The translations under genes were made by a program, and so were the position numbers. Positions 54,351-63,704 of a DNA stretch of 64,000 nt are shown here, in pieces. The notes under the pieces were generated by a model. That model saw only the letters and a list, made by a program, of their open reading frames with translations, was not told the DNA's origin and searched no databases. Numbering within the stretch: the first letter of the stretch is position 1; every line of letters begins with the position of its first letter. The stretch is from positions 110,528 to 174,527 of the forward strand of contig JAUZRP010000006.1 in assembly GCA_030950395.1 (NCBI GenBank). The letters run 5' to 3'. This DNA comes from Desulfonauticus sp. Its GTDB lineage: Bacteria; Desulfobacterota; Desulfovibrionia; Desulfovibrionales; Desulfonatronovibrionaceae.

Positions 54351-55570
54351 ATTTTTGTCATCAAATCATAAATGGGGAACAACAAACCACCCATAATTAA
54401 AGCAAATATTATACCAATAAAAACAATTAAAGCTGGTTCTATGGTTTTGCCAAGCACTTCTACCAAGTTTCTAAGTTTTTCTCTATAGACAGAAGCCACG
54501 TACTCTGTTTGCTCTTCTATGCTTCCACTTTGTTCCCCAATGGAGATCATGCGTAACGCAAAATTATCCAAAGCCTGAGCTTGTCGCAAAGCCATAGAGA
54601 TACCTTCTCCAAGGCTAATAATTTCTTTGGCTCGCGAAATCCTTTTTTTATAAACCTCATTTTTCATAAAATCAATAATAACATCCAATGTCCTGCCTAT
54701 ACCTATACCAGCCCCAAGCATTATGCCTAAAAATTCACTAACTTTAGCGGTTATAGAAGTATTTATAATTCTACCAATAACAGGTATTTTTAAAACCAAC
54801 TCATCTGTTTTATAACGAAATTGATAAGAAAATCTTCTTAACAACCATATAAGTAGGACCAAAACAAAACCACCTCCCATAATCACACCAATATAATTCT
54901 GAACAAATTCAGAGATAGATATTAACAATTTGGTGGTCCAGGGAAGCTCTACGTTCATTTCTTTAAATAAACCAACTAGCTTGGGAATAACAAATACAAA
55001 CCAAAAAATACTCATCCCAGACACTACCACAATAAGAAACGCAGGATAAATTAAGGCTCGTTTAGTTTGACTTATAATTTCGTGCAGATGCTTTAAATGT
55101 TCGGAACTTTTTTTTAGCATCTTATCCAAAGAACCTGTTTCTTCTCCTACTTTTACCATCTGTAAAACTGCATTGGAAAATATGTGCTGATGCTTTTCCA
55201 TAGCCTCAGACAGAGTCTGACCACTCTCTATATCAATAATCATAAACTTAAGCACAGCATCTAAAACTTTATTTTCTGTATCTTCTTTTACTTCTTCCAA
55301 AGCAGAAAGGATAGGAACTCCTGCTTTAGTTAACATAGCAAGGTTATTAAAAAATTCTGCCAAAATAGGTAATTTTACTTTAGTAGTTCCTTTTTGAAAA
55401 ATCCTGAAAAATACAGCTATTATCTCTGGATATCTGTAAAGATTTAAAACAATTTCTCCTTTTCGCTCCAAATAATTTATCGCTTTGATAGGGTCAAAAA
55501 AAGGAAGCTCTACTACGCCTCTTTTTACTTCTCCTGTAGGAGTCAAGACTTTAAACCCAAAAACAGCCAT
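54344..55570 (-). CDS. mshG: inner-membrane platform protein MshG (GspF/PilC family)
   Basis: 408 residues with two T2SSF domains (LAEFFNNLAMLTKAGVPILSALEEV; SEFLGIMLGAGIGIGRTLDVI) and three membrane segments. It anchors the assembly ATPase and turns pilus extension. GAGGT precedes ATG 55570. Follows mshE, separated by a heptamer repeat. Confidence 0.92.
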   Translation of the reverse strand: MAVFGFKVLTPTGEVKRGVVELPFFDPIKAINYLERKGEIVLNLYRYPEIIAVFFRIFQKGTTKVKLPILAEFFNNLAMLTKAGVPILSALEEVKEDTENKVLDAVLKFMIIDIESGQTLSEAMEKHQHIFSNAVLQMVKVGEETGSLDKMLKKSSEHLKHLHEIISQTKRALIYPAFLIVVVSGMSIFWFVFVIPKLVGLFKEMNVELPWTTKLLISISEFVQNYIGVIMGGGFVLVLLIWLLRRFSYQFRYKTDELVLKIPVIGRIINTSITAKVSEFLGIMLGAGIGIGRTLDVIIDFMKNEVYKKRISRAKEIISLGEGISMALRQAQALDNFALRMISIGEQSGSIEEQTEYVASVYREKLRNLVEVLGKTIEPALIVFIGIIFALIMGGLLFPIYDLMTKIR

Positions 55571-55595
55571 TTAATACCTCTAATGCCTACATAAC

Positions 55596-55634
55596 AACCA
55601 ATTACAAATCACAAATTACTAATTACAAATTTAA
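55596..55634 (-). repeat. heptamer repeat locus 9 (after mshE)
   Basis: Minus-strand reading ATTTGTA ATTAGTA ATTTGTG ATTTGTA ATTGGTT, directly following the mshE stop TAA. Confidence 0.88.
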
Positions 55635-57274
55635 TACCTCGTCCCAAGCACTCTTTTTACTTCTTTTACGTCTGTAAGACCCAGTAAAACCTTTTTTACT
55701 GCAATGTCAAACATGGTTTTAAAACCAGATTCCAAAATTATTTGCTCCAATTTATAGAGATTTTCTCCCTGTTCAATATAGGATCGTAATTTTTTACTCA
55801 CGGGTAAAATTTCATAAACAAGGGTTCTTCCCTTATAACCCGTATAATTACAAAATGAGCAGCCTTTTCCTCGATAAAGAGTTGTAACATCTTTTTGTTT
55901 TAAGTATTTTTTCTCTTCTTCATCAGGAGCATATTCTTCCTTGCATTGGGGGCAAATAGTTCTGACCAATCTCTGGGACACTATACAGACCAGGCTTTCA
56001 GCAATGGTAAGATTATCCACTCCAAGCCCCTGTAAGCGAGGGATAGCTCCCAAGGCCGTATTGGTGTGCAAGGTAGATAGAACGAAATGACCTGTATTGG
56101 CAGCAGTCATTGCAGTTTTGGCGGTTATTTCATCTCTCATCTCTCCTACCAGAATTACGTCAGGATCGTGGCGCAAGAAATAACGTATGGCATTGGCAAA
56201 ATCATAGCCAGCAGCGCGGTTGACCTGAGTTTGCCTGGCCAGAGGGATAACATATTCTATAGGATCTTCTATAGTTAGCACGTTTTTACCCAGCAAATCA
56301 ATACTAAGCAAACCAGCAGTAAGAGTCGTAGATTTGCCTGATCCAGTAGGACCTGTAAGCAACAAAATACCAAAGGGCTCAGCAAAAGCCTGTTTAATAA
56401 GAGGCATGTCCTCTGGCAAAAAGCCCAGAACTTCTAAGCTAAGATGAGCCTGTTCCTGAGATAGAAGGCGTAAAACCAGATTTTCTCCATAAGGAGTTAC
56501 AATAGATGAAGCTCTAATCTCATAACGCTTATTTAAAAGAATAACACTCCAGCGACCATCCTGGGGCAATCTTTGCTCTGAAATATCCATACCTGCTTGC
56601 AATTTTATGGCAGTAATAATCCTTTTTAATTCCTTGGGGAAAAAAAAACAATGCTCCATGGCCCCATCAATGCGCATACTAATGCTTATCCCGTCGTGCA
56701 TGGGCCGAATATGGATATCAGTGGCTCTTTGTTTTACTGCAAATAATAGAAGATTCTGAATAAAATTATCAGGACTGGTAGTCATAGTAGTATCGTTGGC
56801 CAGAACTTCTGCTTCACGACGCAAAATGGTCTCTATGGGATTTTCCAAAAAATAAAAATAATTGTAGATAGAAGTGATTACTTTGGTTTCTTCGGCAATC
56901 AAAATTTTGGGTAGATAACCTGTAGCCCGAAGACAAATTTGCTCTATTTCCCTGGAAGGAAGTTCAGAAGTGGCAATTAAAGTCTTATCTTTTAATAGTT
57001 TTATAGGGAAAAGCTTATAATGCAGGCAGGTGTTGCGATTAAACCTTTTTAGCAAAGTTAAATCAGGCTCTACGCGATACAGATCTACAAATCTCAAGCC
57101 CAATTGTCTGGCCAAAAGAGTGGCCAATTCATATTCACTAACAAGACCTAGTCTGGTCAGGATGCTGCCTATTTTTTGCCTAACAACCTTTTGAACATCA
57201 AGAGCGTATTGAAGTTGGTGTTGAGTAATAAAACCTTCTTGAATTAAAATATCGCCAATTCTAATTTTTTTCAT
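55631..57274 (-). CDS. mshE: pilus extension ATPase MshE (GspE/PilB family)
   Basis: 547 residues. Two N-terminal MshEN motifs (RIGDILIQEGFITQHQLQYA and KIGSILTRLGLVSEYELATL) resemble the cyclic-di-GMP-binding repeats of MshE. The ATPase has Walker A LTGPTGSGKSTT, Walker B region DPDVILVGEMRD, the His box TGHFVLSTLHTN, and a zinc site CPQC...CSFC. It powers pilus polymerisation, probably under cyclic-di-GMP control (inference from family). Confidence 0.93.
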   Translation of the reverse strand: MKKIRIGDILIQEGFITQHQLQYALDVQKVVRQKIGSILTRLGLVSEYELATLLARQLGLRFVDLYRVEPDLTLLKRFNRNTCLHYKLFPIKLLKDKTLIATSELPSREIEQICLRATGYLPKILIAEETKVITSIYNYFYFLENPIETILRREAEVLANDTTMTTSPDNFIQNLLLFAVKQRATDIHIRPMHDGISISMRIDGAMEHCFFFPKELKRIITAIKLQAGMDISEQRLPQDGRWSVILLNKRYEIRASSIVTPYGENLVLRLLSQEQAHLSLEVLGFLPEDMPLIKQAFAEPFGILLLTGPTGSGKSTTLTAGLLSIDLLGKNVLTIEDPIEYVIPLARQTQVNRAAGYDFANAIRYFLRHDPDVILVGEMRDEITAKTAMTAANTGHFVLSTLHTNTALGAIPRLQGLGVDNLTIAESLVCIVSQRLVRTICPQCKEEYAPDEEEKKYLKQKDVTTLYRGKGCSFCNYTGYKGRTLVYEILPVSKKLRSYIEQGENLYKLEQIILESGFKTMFDIAVKKVLLGLTDVKEVKRVLGTRY

Positions 57275-57390
57275 GCATCTCTACTCCCCAATTCTTTCTC
57301 CTTTCTTCCCTTACCCTGCTTACTCAACAAAGCAACCATTAGTTAGCTATAACCAAAACTAACGTCCAGACCACAGACTTGTTTCCTTCA

Positions 57391-57448
57391 ACCCATAACC
57401 CCATAGCTATAGTCTTTAGGGCAACCACAAATTACAACTTACTAATTC
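57391..57448 (-). repeat. heptamer repeat locus 10 (after the ExeA/MshM-like gene)
   Basis: Minus-strand reading ATTAGTA AGTTGTA ATTTGTG GTTGCCC, then TATAGCT ATGGGGT TATGGG. Stop TAG in the first unit. Confidence 0.82.
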
Positions 57449-58950
57449 AATTGCTCCAACCAAAAAATCGTGTTAAGATCTAAAATTTCTGTATCCAGCA
57501 GTCCATATTTTTTTTGAAATTTTTTTAAAGCTTGTTTTGTTTTCAGATCCCACTTGCCTGTTGGTTGGGCAGTATAAAACCCCAGTTTAAACAATTTTTT
57601 TTGAATTATCTTCACTAAATCGATATTTTTTTCAGTCAAAGGAGATATAGGCCATCTGGGCTCCCAGAGAACAAGCCAGTTTACCTCAGATTCTGGTACG
57701 TATTGTTTCCAGTACAAACAGGTCCAGTTGTCTTTTCTTTGCTTAGGCACTGCCTCAAGTTTTAACAATTTCAAATGAGGGGACAGATGCTTAGCCAATA
57801 TTTCAGGATCTTTAAGCTGAACACTTAATTTAAACCAAGAAAATAAATTTTCATCTTTCCATGGTCCCAAAAAATTATCTCTTTGTTGAATAAAAGAGAG
57901 TTCAGGATTATTTTTTTTAACTACAGTAGGGAGTGATGCCTTTTTATCTGAAAGAAGATTAGAGATTGATTTAGAATTAACCAGATGGTCTATATTGGAA
58001 AATAATTCTCCTAATTTTAAATTTTGAAAAAAAGGCATCTTTATAGTTCTAAACTCAAAAACCAGAATAATTCCAACGACGATACAAAAAACAGCAAAAA
58101 ATAAAAAAATTCTCCTTTTTAATTTTTTTTTATTGTTAACGTTATGCTCTTGAATATCTTTTAAAGCCAGTTTAACAATTTTTTTATCAATTTTTGTTTT
58201 ATCTTCTACTATCAGGGCGTATAGGGTCCGTTCCAGAACAAGATTGGCCAGTCGTAGATTACCACCTGTGATCTTCCACAATAGATCTACTGCTCCAGGA
58301 GTAATAGTACAAAAAGCTCCAGCTATGGAGAGTCTAAAATTGATATAATTTTGCAACTCTTCTCTGGTTAGAGGAGGCAAATGGAGCAAAATAGCCACCC
58401 TGCTTTTTAGAGCTTTTAACTCTGGCAGGTTTAACTTATGTTTTAATTCTGGCTGTCCAATGAGCAAAACCTGGATTAATTTTAACCCCTTGTATTCTAC
58501 ATTGGTAAACATTCTCAAGGCTTCCAGAGTGGAAGGGGGCAGATTTTGAGCTTCGTCTATAATTATTACACAGATCCTGTTGTTTTTATAATTGGCATAG
58601 GCAAAATCATAAAGAGCTTTTTGAATTTCCCCAAGGCTGGAGCCTTTTTTTAGGCCAAACTCTTTGGCTATTAACAAAAATAATTCTCTTGGCTCTAAGC
58701 TGGTATTGTAAATCCAGACAAAGGGAATCTGTTTTTTTTTTAACCTCTGCATAAAATAAAGGGCAAAACTGGTCTTCCCCACTCCCACTTCACCCACCAG
58801 CACAAAAAAACCTTTGTACGAAGTAATACCGTGCCACAACACTTCTAAAATGCGTTTATTTGCTTCTGTGGGGAAAAATACGTCCGGGTTGGTAGCCAGA
58901 GGAAAAGGATTTTCCTTCAAACCCAGAAAAGCAAGAAAATCTTGCGACAT
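57442..58950 (-). CDS. AAA ATPase with C-terminal peptidoglycan-binding domain (ExeA/MshM-like)
   Basis: 502 residues. The start (FLAFLGLKENPFPLATNPDVFF) and Walker A (VGEVGVGKTSFAL) match ExeA/GspA/MshM. Walker B is VIIDEAQNL. A membrane helix near 285-305 (IFLFFAVFCIVVGIILVF) leads to a periplasmic part ending in a PG_binding_1 domain (IIQKKLFKLGFYTAQPTGKW). Such proteins open peptidoglycan for secretin assembly. It lies between the major pilin gene and mshE. Confidence 0.88.
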   Translation of the reverse strand: MSQDFLAFLGLKENPFPLATNPDVFFPTEANKRILEVLWHGITSYKGFFVLVGEVGVGKTSFALYFMQRLKKKQIPFVWIYNTSLEPRELFLLIAKEFGLKKGSSLGEIQKALYDFAYANYKNNRICVIIIDEAQNLPPSTLEALRMFTNVEYKGLKLIQVLLIGQPELKHKLNLPELKALKSRVAILLHLPPLTREELQNYINFRLSIAGAFCTITPGAVDLLWKITGGNLRLANLVLERTLYALIVEDKTKIDKKIVKLALKDIQEHNVNNKKKLKRRIFLFFAVFCIVVGIILVFEFRTIKMPFFQNLKLGELFSNIDHLVNSKSISNLLSDKKASLPTVVKKNNPELSFIQQRDNFLGPWKDENLFSWFKLSVQLKDPEILAKHLSPHLKLLKLEAVPKQRKDNWTCLYWKQYVPESEVNWLVLWEPRWPISPLTEKNIDLVKIIQKKLFKLGFYTAQPTGKWDLKTKQALKKFQKKYGLLDTEILDLNTIFWLEQLN

Positions 58951-59018
58951 AATATTTCTTCTTTTAGATCAGAGATCATCCTCTGAAAAATACCAGTAAA
59001 TACTCACCTTTCCTAAAT

Positions 59019-59067
59019 AAACATTTATTTCCCCTCCCTAATTTTTTAGGGGGGGGGATAAATGTTT
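59019..59067 (-). terminator. strong hairpin with a nine-G/C run at the end of the major pilin gene
   Basis: AAACATTTAT pairs with ATAAATGTTT and a C9 run with AGGGAGGGG, making a long stem that includes the pilin stop codon. No T-run follows, so it may stabilise pilin mRNA 3' ends or attenuate reading into the ExeA-like gene rather than terminate fully. Confidence 0.7.
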
Positions 59068-59662
59068 AAGGCAATACCTTTATCCACATATCTGTTTGTC
59101 CTGACAAATTCCAGCAATCAGTAGTATCATCATAATTATCGTAAGCCTGAACTACACCAGTGTTATATTCCCCATCATCTATTAACTTATCCAAAGCACA
59201 TACCAACCTACTATCTGCTTGAGCCCCTCCGGGCAAATCCAACCAGTCCACATTATTCCCTCCATGCGGTGCCCCGTACCATATGTTCCAATCTTGCCCA
59301 AACACACTTCTTCTGTCTGCGCGAGTCAATATGTGAGTCCTATCTATAAGCAAAGTCCAAAAAGCAGCCCTCTCGTTGTCGTTATCCAAAACACCATTTT
59401 TAGTACCAGTACAATCACTAACACTGGTTGGACTACCTGAAGTACAACCATCTCCTGGATAAAAACCATACCTTTCATAAAAAGTATTTATCGCTGCCAC
59501 TATCTTATTGTACTGAGCTGCCAAATTCTTTACCTTGGCCCCATCTATCAAAGCCTTGCCCTTCATAGCCATCCCTATTATCAGCCCAATAATCACCAAC
59601 ACTATTGCCAATTCAATTAAAGTAAAACCCCTTTGCCCTTTAACTCTGCCTTGTGTTTTCAT
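59066..59662 (-). CDS. type IV (MSHA-like) major prepilin
   Basis: 198 residues. AAGGAGG precedes ATG 59662. A basic leader (MKTQGRVKGQRG) is followed by FTLIELAIVLVIIGLIIGMA with the N-methylation Phe and Glu5. The globular part has paired Cys and starts KVKNLAAQYNKIVAAINTFY, as in MSHA-type pilins. First gene of the pilus cluster and set off from the next by a hairpin, fitting a highly expressed structural subunit. Confidence 0.9.
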   Translation of the reverse strand: MKTQGRVKGQRGFTLIELAIVLVIIGLIIGMAMKGKALIDGAKVKNLAAQYNKIVAAINTFYERYGFYPGDGCTSGSPTSVSDCTGTKNGVLDNDNERAAFWTLLIDRTHILTRADRRSVFGQDWNIWYGAPHGGNNVDWLDLPGGAQADSRLVCALDKLIDDGEYNTGVVQAYDNYDDTTDCWNLSGQTDMWIKVLP

Positions 59663-59895
59663 AAAAACCTCCTTAATTTGTTTTAAAAAATTTTACAAAA
59701 ACCATGCACGTTATGTTCCAACCTACACTTTAATCTAGATGTCAGACCTACCCAACGCACCTCAGACAATTACTTGCCCCTTAATTAGGCAAAATCTGGG
59801 AAAATAAAGACTGTTTTTTTATTTTTGTCAACTCAAAAAACAAATTAAATTTTGAGACAAAATAATGACCATATGAATACATTAACCACATCAAC

Positions 59896-60828
59896 CTACA
59901 TCATCCCTATAGCCACACTTCCACCTATAACCAAAAGCCAGCTAAGGTACAAAAAGACAAACATTTTTTTTATGTGCTCATTGGTCGGGAGATTGCCTTT
60001 TGGGCCCAAAATGGGTTTAAAAACTTTTTTGCCAAAGTAAATAGCTGCTCCTCCCAGCTCTACGTCCAGGGCATAGGCTAAAGTAGCTATGGGAAATCCA
60101 GCATTCGGGCTGGCCATTTTTTTGGCATCTGTTATTGCTTGTAACAGAGAAAATTTTTTCCCATAAACCAATAAACCTACTACCCCAAAAACAAAAGCCG
60201 TGATCCTGGCAGGCACATAAGCCAAAAAATCATCGCTTTTGGCAGCAAAAAAACCCAGTTGTTGATAGTAACCATGTTTATAGCCCCACATGGAATCAAA
60301 CGTAGAAATGGTTTTATAAACCCACATCCACCCAACTCCTCCAACCAATAAATAAAACCAGGGAGCCACAAAACCATCGTTAAAGTTTTCGGCCATAGTT
60401 TCCAAAAGAGCTTTTCTCACCTGCTCCCAGTTCATTTTGGACGTATCTCTTGAAACCAGAAAACCAAGTCTTTTTCTGGCCAAATTTAAGTCTCCCTTGT
60501 AAATAGCCTCTGCTACCTTTTGACCATCTCGGATTAAGGATCCAAAAGCAAGTCCAGCAAACCCCAAGTAAACCAAAAAAAATTCTCCCACCAAGGAATT
60601 AGAGGTTAAAAATTGGACTAACCCAAATACCATAAAACTCAGCCCAACAACTGCCACAAAGCCCATCCAATACAAATTGGACGCGCTTTTAAGAGCTAAT
60701 TGCTCAATTTTTTTAAGACAAAAACCTATACCCTGCACAGGATGAGGCAAGCACAAAGGATCTTTGATAATTAAATCCAATCCCACCCAAAGCAAAATTA
60801 ATTTTAAAGAATACACATCAACCACCAC
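59896..60828 (-). CDS. cbiB: adenosylcobinamide-phosphate synthase CbiB/CobD
   Basis: About 310 residues, hydrophobic, with LDLIIKDPLCLPHPVQGIGF at the N-terminus, VSRDTSKMNWEQVRKALLET, ENFNDGFVAPWFY and DDFLAYVPARITA, all CbiB marks. It attaches aminopropanol phosphate to adenosylcobyrate in B12 synthesis. The upstream DNA is a heptamer array, so the GTG start at 60828 is uncertain; GTG 60816 would also fit. No cobalamin riboswitch was recognised. Confidence 0.92.
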   Translation of the reverse strand: MVVDVYSLKLILLWVGLDLIIKDPLCLPHPVQGIGFCLKKIEQLALKSASNLYWMGFVAVVGLSFMVFGLVQFLTSNSLVGEFFLVYLGFAGLAFGSLIRDGQKVAEAIYKGDLNLARKRLGFLVSRDTSKMNWEQVRKALLETMAENFNDGFVAPWFYLLVGGVGWMWVYKTISTFDSMWGYKHGYYQQLGFFAAKSDDFLAYVPARITAFVFGVVGLLVYGKKFSLLQAITDAKKMASPNAGFPIATLAYALDVELGGAAIYFGKKVFKPILGPKGNLPTNEHIKKMFVFLYLSWLLVIGGSVAIGMM

Positions 60829-60883
60829 TAATCACCAACCACTAATCACCAATCACTAATCACCAATCACTAATCACTAATTT
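60819..60883 (-). repeat. heptamer repeat locus 11, cleanest array
   Basis: Minus-strand reading TTAGTGA TTAGTGA TTGGTGA TTAGTGA TTGGTGA TTAGTGG TTGGTGA TTAGTGG: eight units in register, alternating A and G at the third base. Unlike the others it lies upstream of its neighbour genes (between divergent cbiB and pdxJ). Confidence 0.95.
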
Positions 60884-60963
60884 CACTACGCTTGACCTCT
60901 ACTATAATTAAGGCTAAATACAATCAATAATTAAGCTTTTATAAAGAAAGCAAGGGAGATGCA

Positions 60964-61689
60964 ATGCCTAAGTTATGCGTAAATGTTGATCACGTAGCAA
61001 CTCTGCGTCAAGCAAGGCTTGGTCTAGAGCCAGATCCCTTGACTGCAGCTCAAATAGCAGAGCTAGCAGGAGCCAGGGGAATAATAGTGCACTTAAGAGA
61101 AGATCGAAGACACATCCAAGATCAAGACGTTTATAACCTCAAAAAACACCTTAAAACTCATCTACACTTAGAAATGGCTGCCACTCCAGAAATGCAAAAA
61201 ATTGCTCTGGACGTAAAACCGCACATGATTTGTCTGGTACCTGAAAAAAGGCAAGAACTCACCACAGAAGGGGGATTAAATTGTAGAGGAGAAGAAAAGA
61301 GACTTTCTGCCTATCTTACTCCCTTTAAACAAGCCAATATATTGACTAGTTTATTTATTGACGCAGATCCAGAGCAAATACATGCTGCCCAACAAATTGG
61401 AGCCGATTTTATAGAAATCCACACGGGTCATTATGCAGACGCTTCTAATCATCTAGAACTAGAACAAGAACTCAAAAAAATTATCTCTGCTATTGATTTG
61501 GCCAAATCCCTGGGGCTAAAAGTCAATCTTGGCCACGGTTTAAATTATCACAACATTCAGGCTTTTAAAAATGTTTCTGGCATTCAAGAATATTCTATTG
61601 GACACAGCATTATTGCCCGTTCTATTTATGTGGGCATTTTTAAAGCAGTAGAGCAAATGGTACACATAATTGACCAATTTCCAGATTAA
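60964..61689 (+). CDS. pdxJ: pyridoxine 5'-phosphate synthase
   Basis: 241 residues. Condenses 1-deoxyxylulose 5-phosphate with aminoacetone phosphate in the last step of the DXP-dependent vitamin B6 pathway. [28 protein letters not shown] and HTGHYAD are the signature segments, and [11 protein letters not shown] is the late phosphate site. A TATAAT lies at 60903-60908. First gene of the pdxJ-acpS-nnr unit. Confidence 0.97.
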   Translation: MPKLCVNVDHVATLRQARLGLEPDPLTAAQIAELAGARGIIVHLREDRRHIQDQDVYNLKKHLKTHLHLEMAATPEMQKIALDVKPHMICLVPEKRQELTTEGGLNCRGEEKRLSAYLTPFKQANILTSLFIDADPEQIHAAQQIGADFIEIHTGHYADASNHLELEQELKKIISAIDLAKSLGLKVNLGHGLNYHNIQAFKNVSGIQEYSIGHSIIARSIYVGIFKAVEQMVHIIDQFPD

Positions 61690-61693
61690 TTTT

Positions 61694-62065
61694 ATGATTA
61701 TTGGACTAGGCCTAGATATTGTAGAAATAGATAGGATAAGTTCTATCTATCAAAAACACGGGGCTCGATTTAGCCAAAAAATACTAACTAAAGCTGAGCA
61801 ACAAGCTATTTCCCAGCAAAAGGCTGTTTATTTAGCGTCTAGATTTGCAGCCAAAGAGGCCACAGTAAAAGCTCTGGGTACGGGATTTAGTCAGGGTATA
61901 GGTTTTCAAGATATTGAAATTTTAAACAATAACCATGGCAAACCAGAACTCCATCTAAAAAACAAGGCTCTAGAGATTTTTCAGCAAATAGGAGGAAAAT
62001 GCTTACACCTTTCCATCACTCACTCCAGATTTACAGCAGCAGCCATAGTAATCGTAGAAGGATAA
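61694..62065 (+). CDS. acpS: holo-[acyl-carrier-protein] synthase
   Basis: 123 residues from ATG 61694, four bases after pdxJ. An in-frame TTG at 61670 would overlap pdxJ and is not preferred. GLGLDIVEIDRI and RFAAKEATVKALGTGF hold the metal and CoA sites. It transfers phosphopantetheine from CoA to acyl-carrier protein. The pdxJ-acpS pair is a very common neighbourhood. Confidence 0.95.
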   Translation: MIIGLGLDIVEIDRISSIYQKHGARFSQKILTKAEQQAISQQKAVYLASRFAAKEATVKALGTGFSQGIGFQDIEILNNNHGKPELHLKNKALEIFQQIGGKCLHLSITHSRFTAAAIVIVEG

Positions 62066-62144
62066 AAGAATAAAGGATTTAGATGGTTAGGGGTCAATAG
62101 ACAGGGACGTTTTCGTTTTTTTTTTAACCCAAAAAGAGGTAAAA

Positions 62145-63704
62145 ATGTTTAAACCATTACCCACGCCAAAAGAAATTTCTAAATGGGATCAGATTAGCAT
62201 CAATGAGTTTGGTTTATTGGCAGAAATTTTAATGGAAAATGCCAGTAGAGAAGCTCTTTATGTTTTAAAAGAAAAATTTGCCAGTTTAAAACAAAAAACA
62301 GCTATTATCTTTGCTGGCTCTGGCAATAATGGCGGAGACGCATTTGCTCTAGCCAGACATCTGGTCAATCACGAAGTCAAAGTAATGATCTTACACGCCA
62401 AACCTCTAAAAGAATACAGAGGCACAACAGCTGGTTATCATCTCAAGTTAGCTAAAAAAATGGACATCCCTCTAATGCATTTGCCAGAATACAACATGGA
62501 CTTTCTGCCTCCTGTAGATATCGTAATAGACGGACTCCTTGGAACCGGCCTAAGCGGAGAACTGCGTTCCGAATACATAACCTGGATTAAACGCATTAAT
62601 AATCTTGGCAAGCAGGCTTTTGTTTTGAGTCTGGACATTCCTTCAGGATTAAACGGAGAAACAGGGGAACCTTGTCCTGTGGCAGTTTTTGCCAATGCAA
62701 CCATTACTTTTGAAGAGGCCAAATTAGGACTATTTTTGCCTCCGGCAAGACCTTATACAGGAGAATTAAAAATAGGCAAAATCGGCATACCCAAAAAAAT
62801 CAAACAAGACTACCCTTGTTCTCATTATGCTCTTACAGAAAAGGTTTTGGACCTATTAACTCCTCCCCCAAGCACCTTACACAAAGGCACAGCAGGTCAC
62901 GTGCTGATTATAGGCGGATCGCCTGGTCTGTGCGGCGCTCCTCAACTGGCTGCTCTAGGAGCCTTAAGAAGTGGAGCAGGTCTTGTAACTGTGGCCTGTC
63001 CTTACCATTTAAAAACAGAAGTTAAAGGCTGTTTTCCTGAAATAATGACCATCTCTACTCCTCAAAACAAAGATTACCTTGGTCCAGAAATTCTGGAAAT
63101 TATCCAGGAACACCTTGACAAATTTAAAGCCATTGTCTTTGGCCCCGGGCTTGGACGGCACAACACTTCTTTAGAACTATTAAAAGCATATCTAAAAATA
63201 GACACCGCTGCCTGCACCGTATTCGATGCCGATTCCCTGTATTTTTTTGCTCTGCACCCTGAATTATTTGACCTGTTAAAAAACAAACAAAACGTTATTT
63301 TTACTCCTCATCCCGGAGAAATGGCCAGATTTTTTAACGTCACAGCAGCAGAAATTAACAAAAAACGAGCCCGTTATGCCCGTAACTTTATTAATCAATA
63401 CCAGGTAAATCTGATTCTAAAAGGAGCAGCCACTATCATTGCCACTCCTGCAAGACCTCTTTATGTCTCCCCTTTTGCCACTCCCAATCTGGCCTTAGGA
63501 GGATCTGGAGATATTTTGGCCGGAATTTTAGGATCCCTTTTGGGCCAGAAATACTCACCTTTTGTTGCCTCCTGTCTTGGAGTTTACCTCCATGGACTAA
63601 CAGGTAAAGATCTGGCCACCCAGTACCCTTACAGGGGAAATTTAGCTCAGGAAATTGCCCATAACTTACCCCTGGTCCTAGCCAAATATAAAATTGGTAA
63701 TTGA
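62145..63704 (+). CDS. nnrDE: bifunctional NAD(P)H-hydrate epimerase / ADP-dependent NAD(P)H-hydrate dehydratase
   Basis: 519 residues. N-terminal YjeF_N epimerase (FAGSGNNGGDAFALARHL; LSLDIPSGLNGETG) and C-terminal dehydratase (VLIIGGSPGLCGAPQLA, FTPHPGEMARFF, NLALGGSGDILAGILGS). It repairs hydrated NADH and NADPH, damage that is greater at high temperature. An AGAGG ribosome site precedes ATG 62145. It follows acpS, as in many bacteria. The stop lies in a heptamer repeat. Confidence 0.96.
   Translation: MFKPLPTPKEISKWDQISINEFGLLAEILMENASREALYVLKEKFASLKQKTAIIFAGSGNNGGDAFALARHLVNHEVKVMILHAKPLKEYRGTTAGYHLKLAKKMDIPLMHLPEYNMDFLPPVDIVIDGLLGTGLSGELRSEYITWIKRINNLGKQAFVLSLDIPSGLNGETGEPCPVAVFANATITFEEAKLGLFLPPARPYTGELKIGKIGIPKKIKQDYPCSHYALTEKVLDLLTPPPSTLHKGTAGHVLIIGGSPGLCGAPQLAALGALRSGAGLVTVACPYHLKTEVKGCFPEIMTISTPQNKDYLGPEILEIIQEHLDKFKAIVFGPGLGRHNTSLELLKAYLKIDTAACTVFDADSLYFFALHPELFDLLKNKQNVIFTPHPGEMARFFNVTAAEINKKRARYARNFINQYQVNLILKGAATIIATPARPLYVSPFATPNLALGGSGDILAGILGSLLGQKYSPFVASCLGVYLHGLTGKDLATQYPYRGNLAQEIAHNLPLVLAKYKIGN

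Noticed and set aside
54215..54400. Plus-strand frame of 61 codons
   Set aside because: It is a translation of the intergenic repeat element and overlaps the mshG end.
60819..60883. Repeat array as a CRISPR
   Set aside because: Units are 7 bases in direct contact, with no spacers and no cas genes nearby.
60829..60963. Cobalamin riboswitch before cbiB
   Set aside because: The upstream DNA is mostly the heptamer array and shows no B12-box-like sequence.
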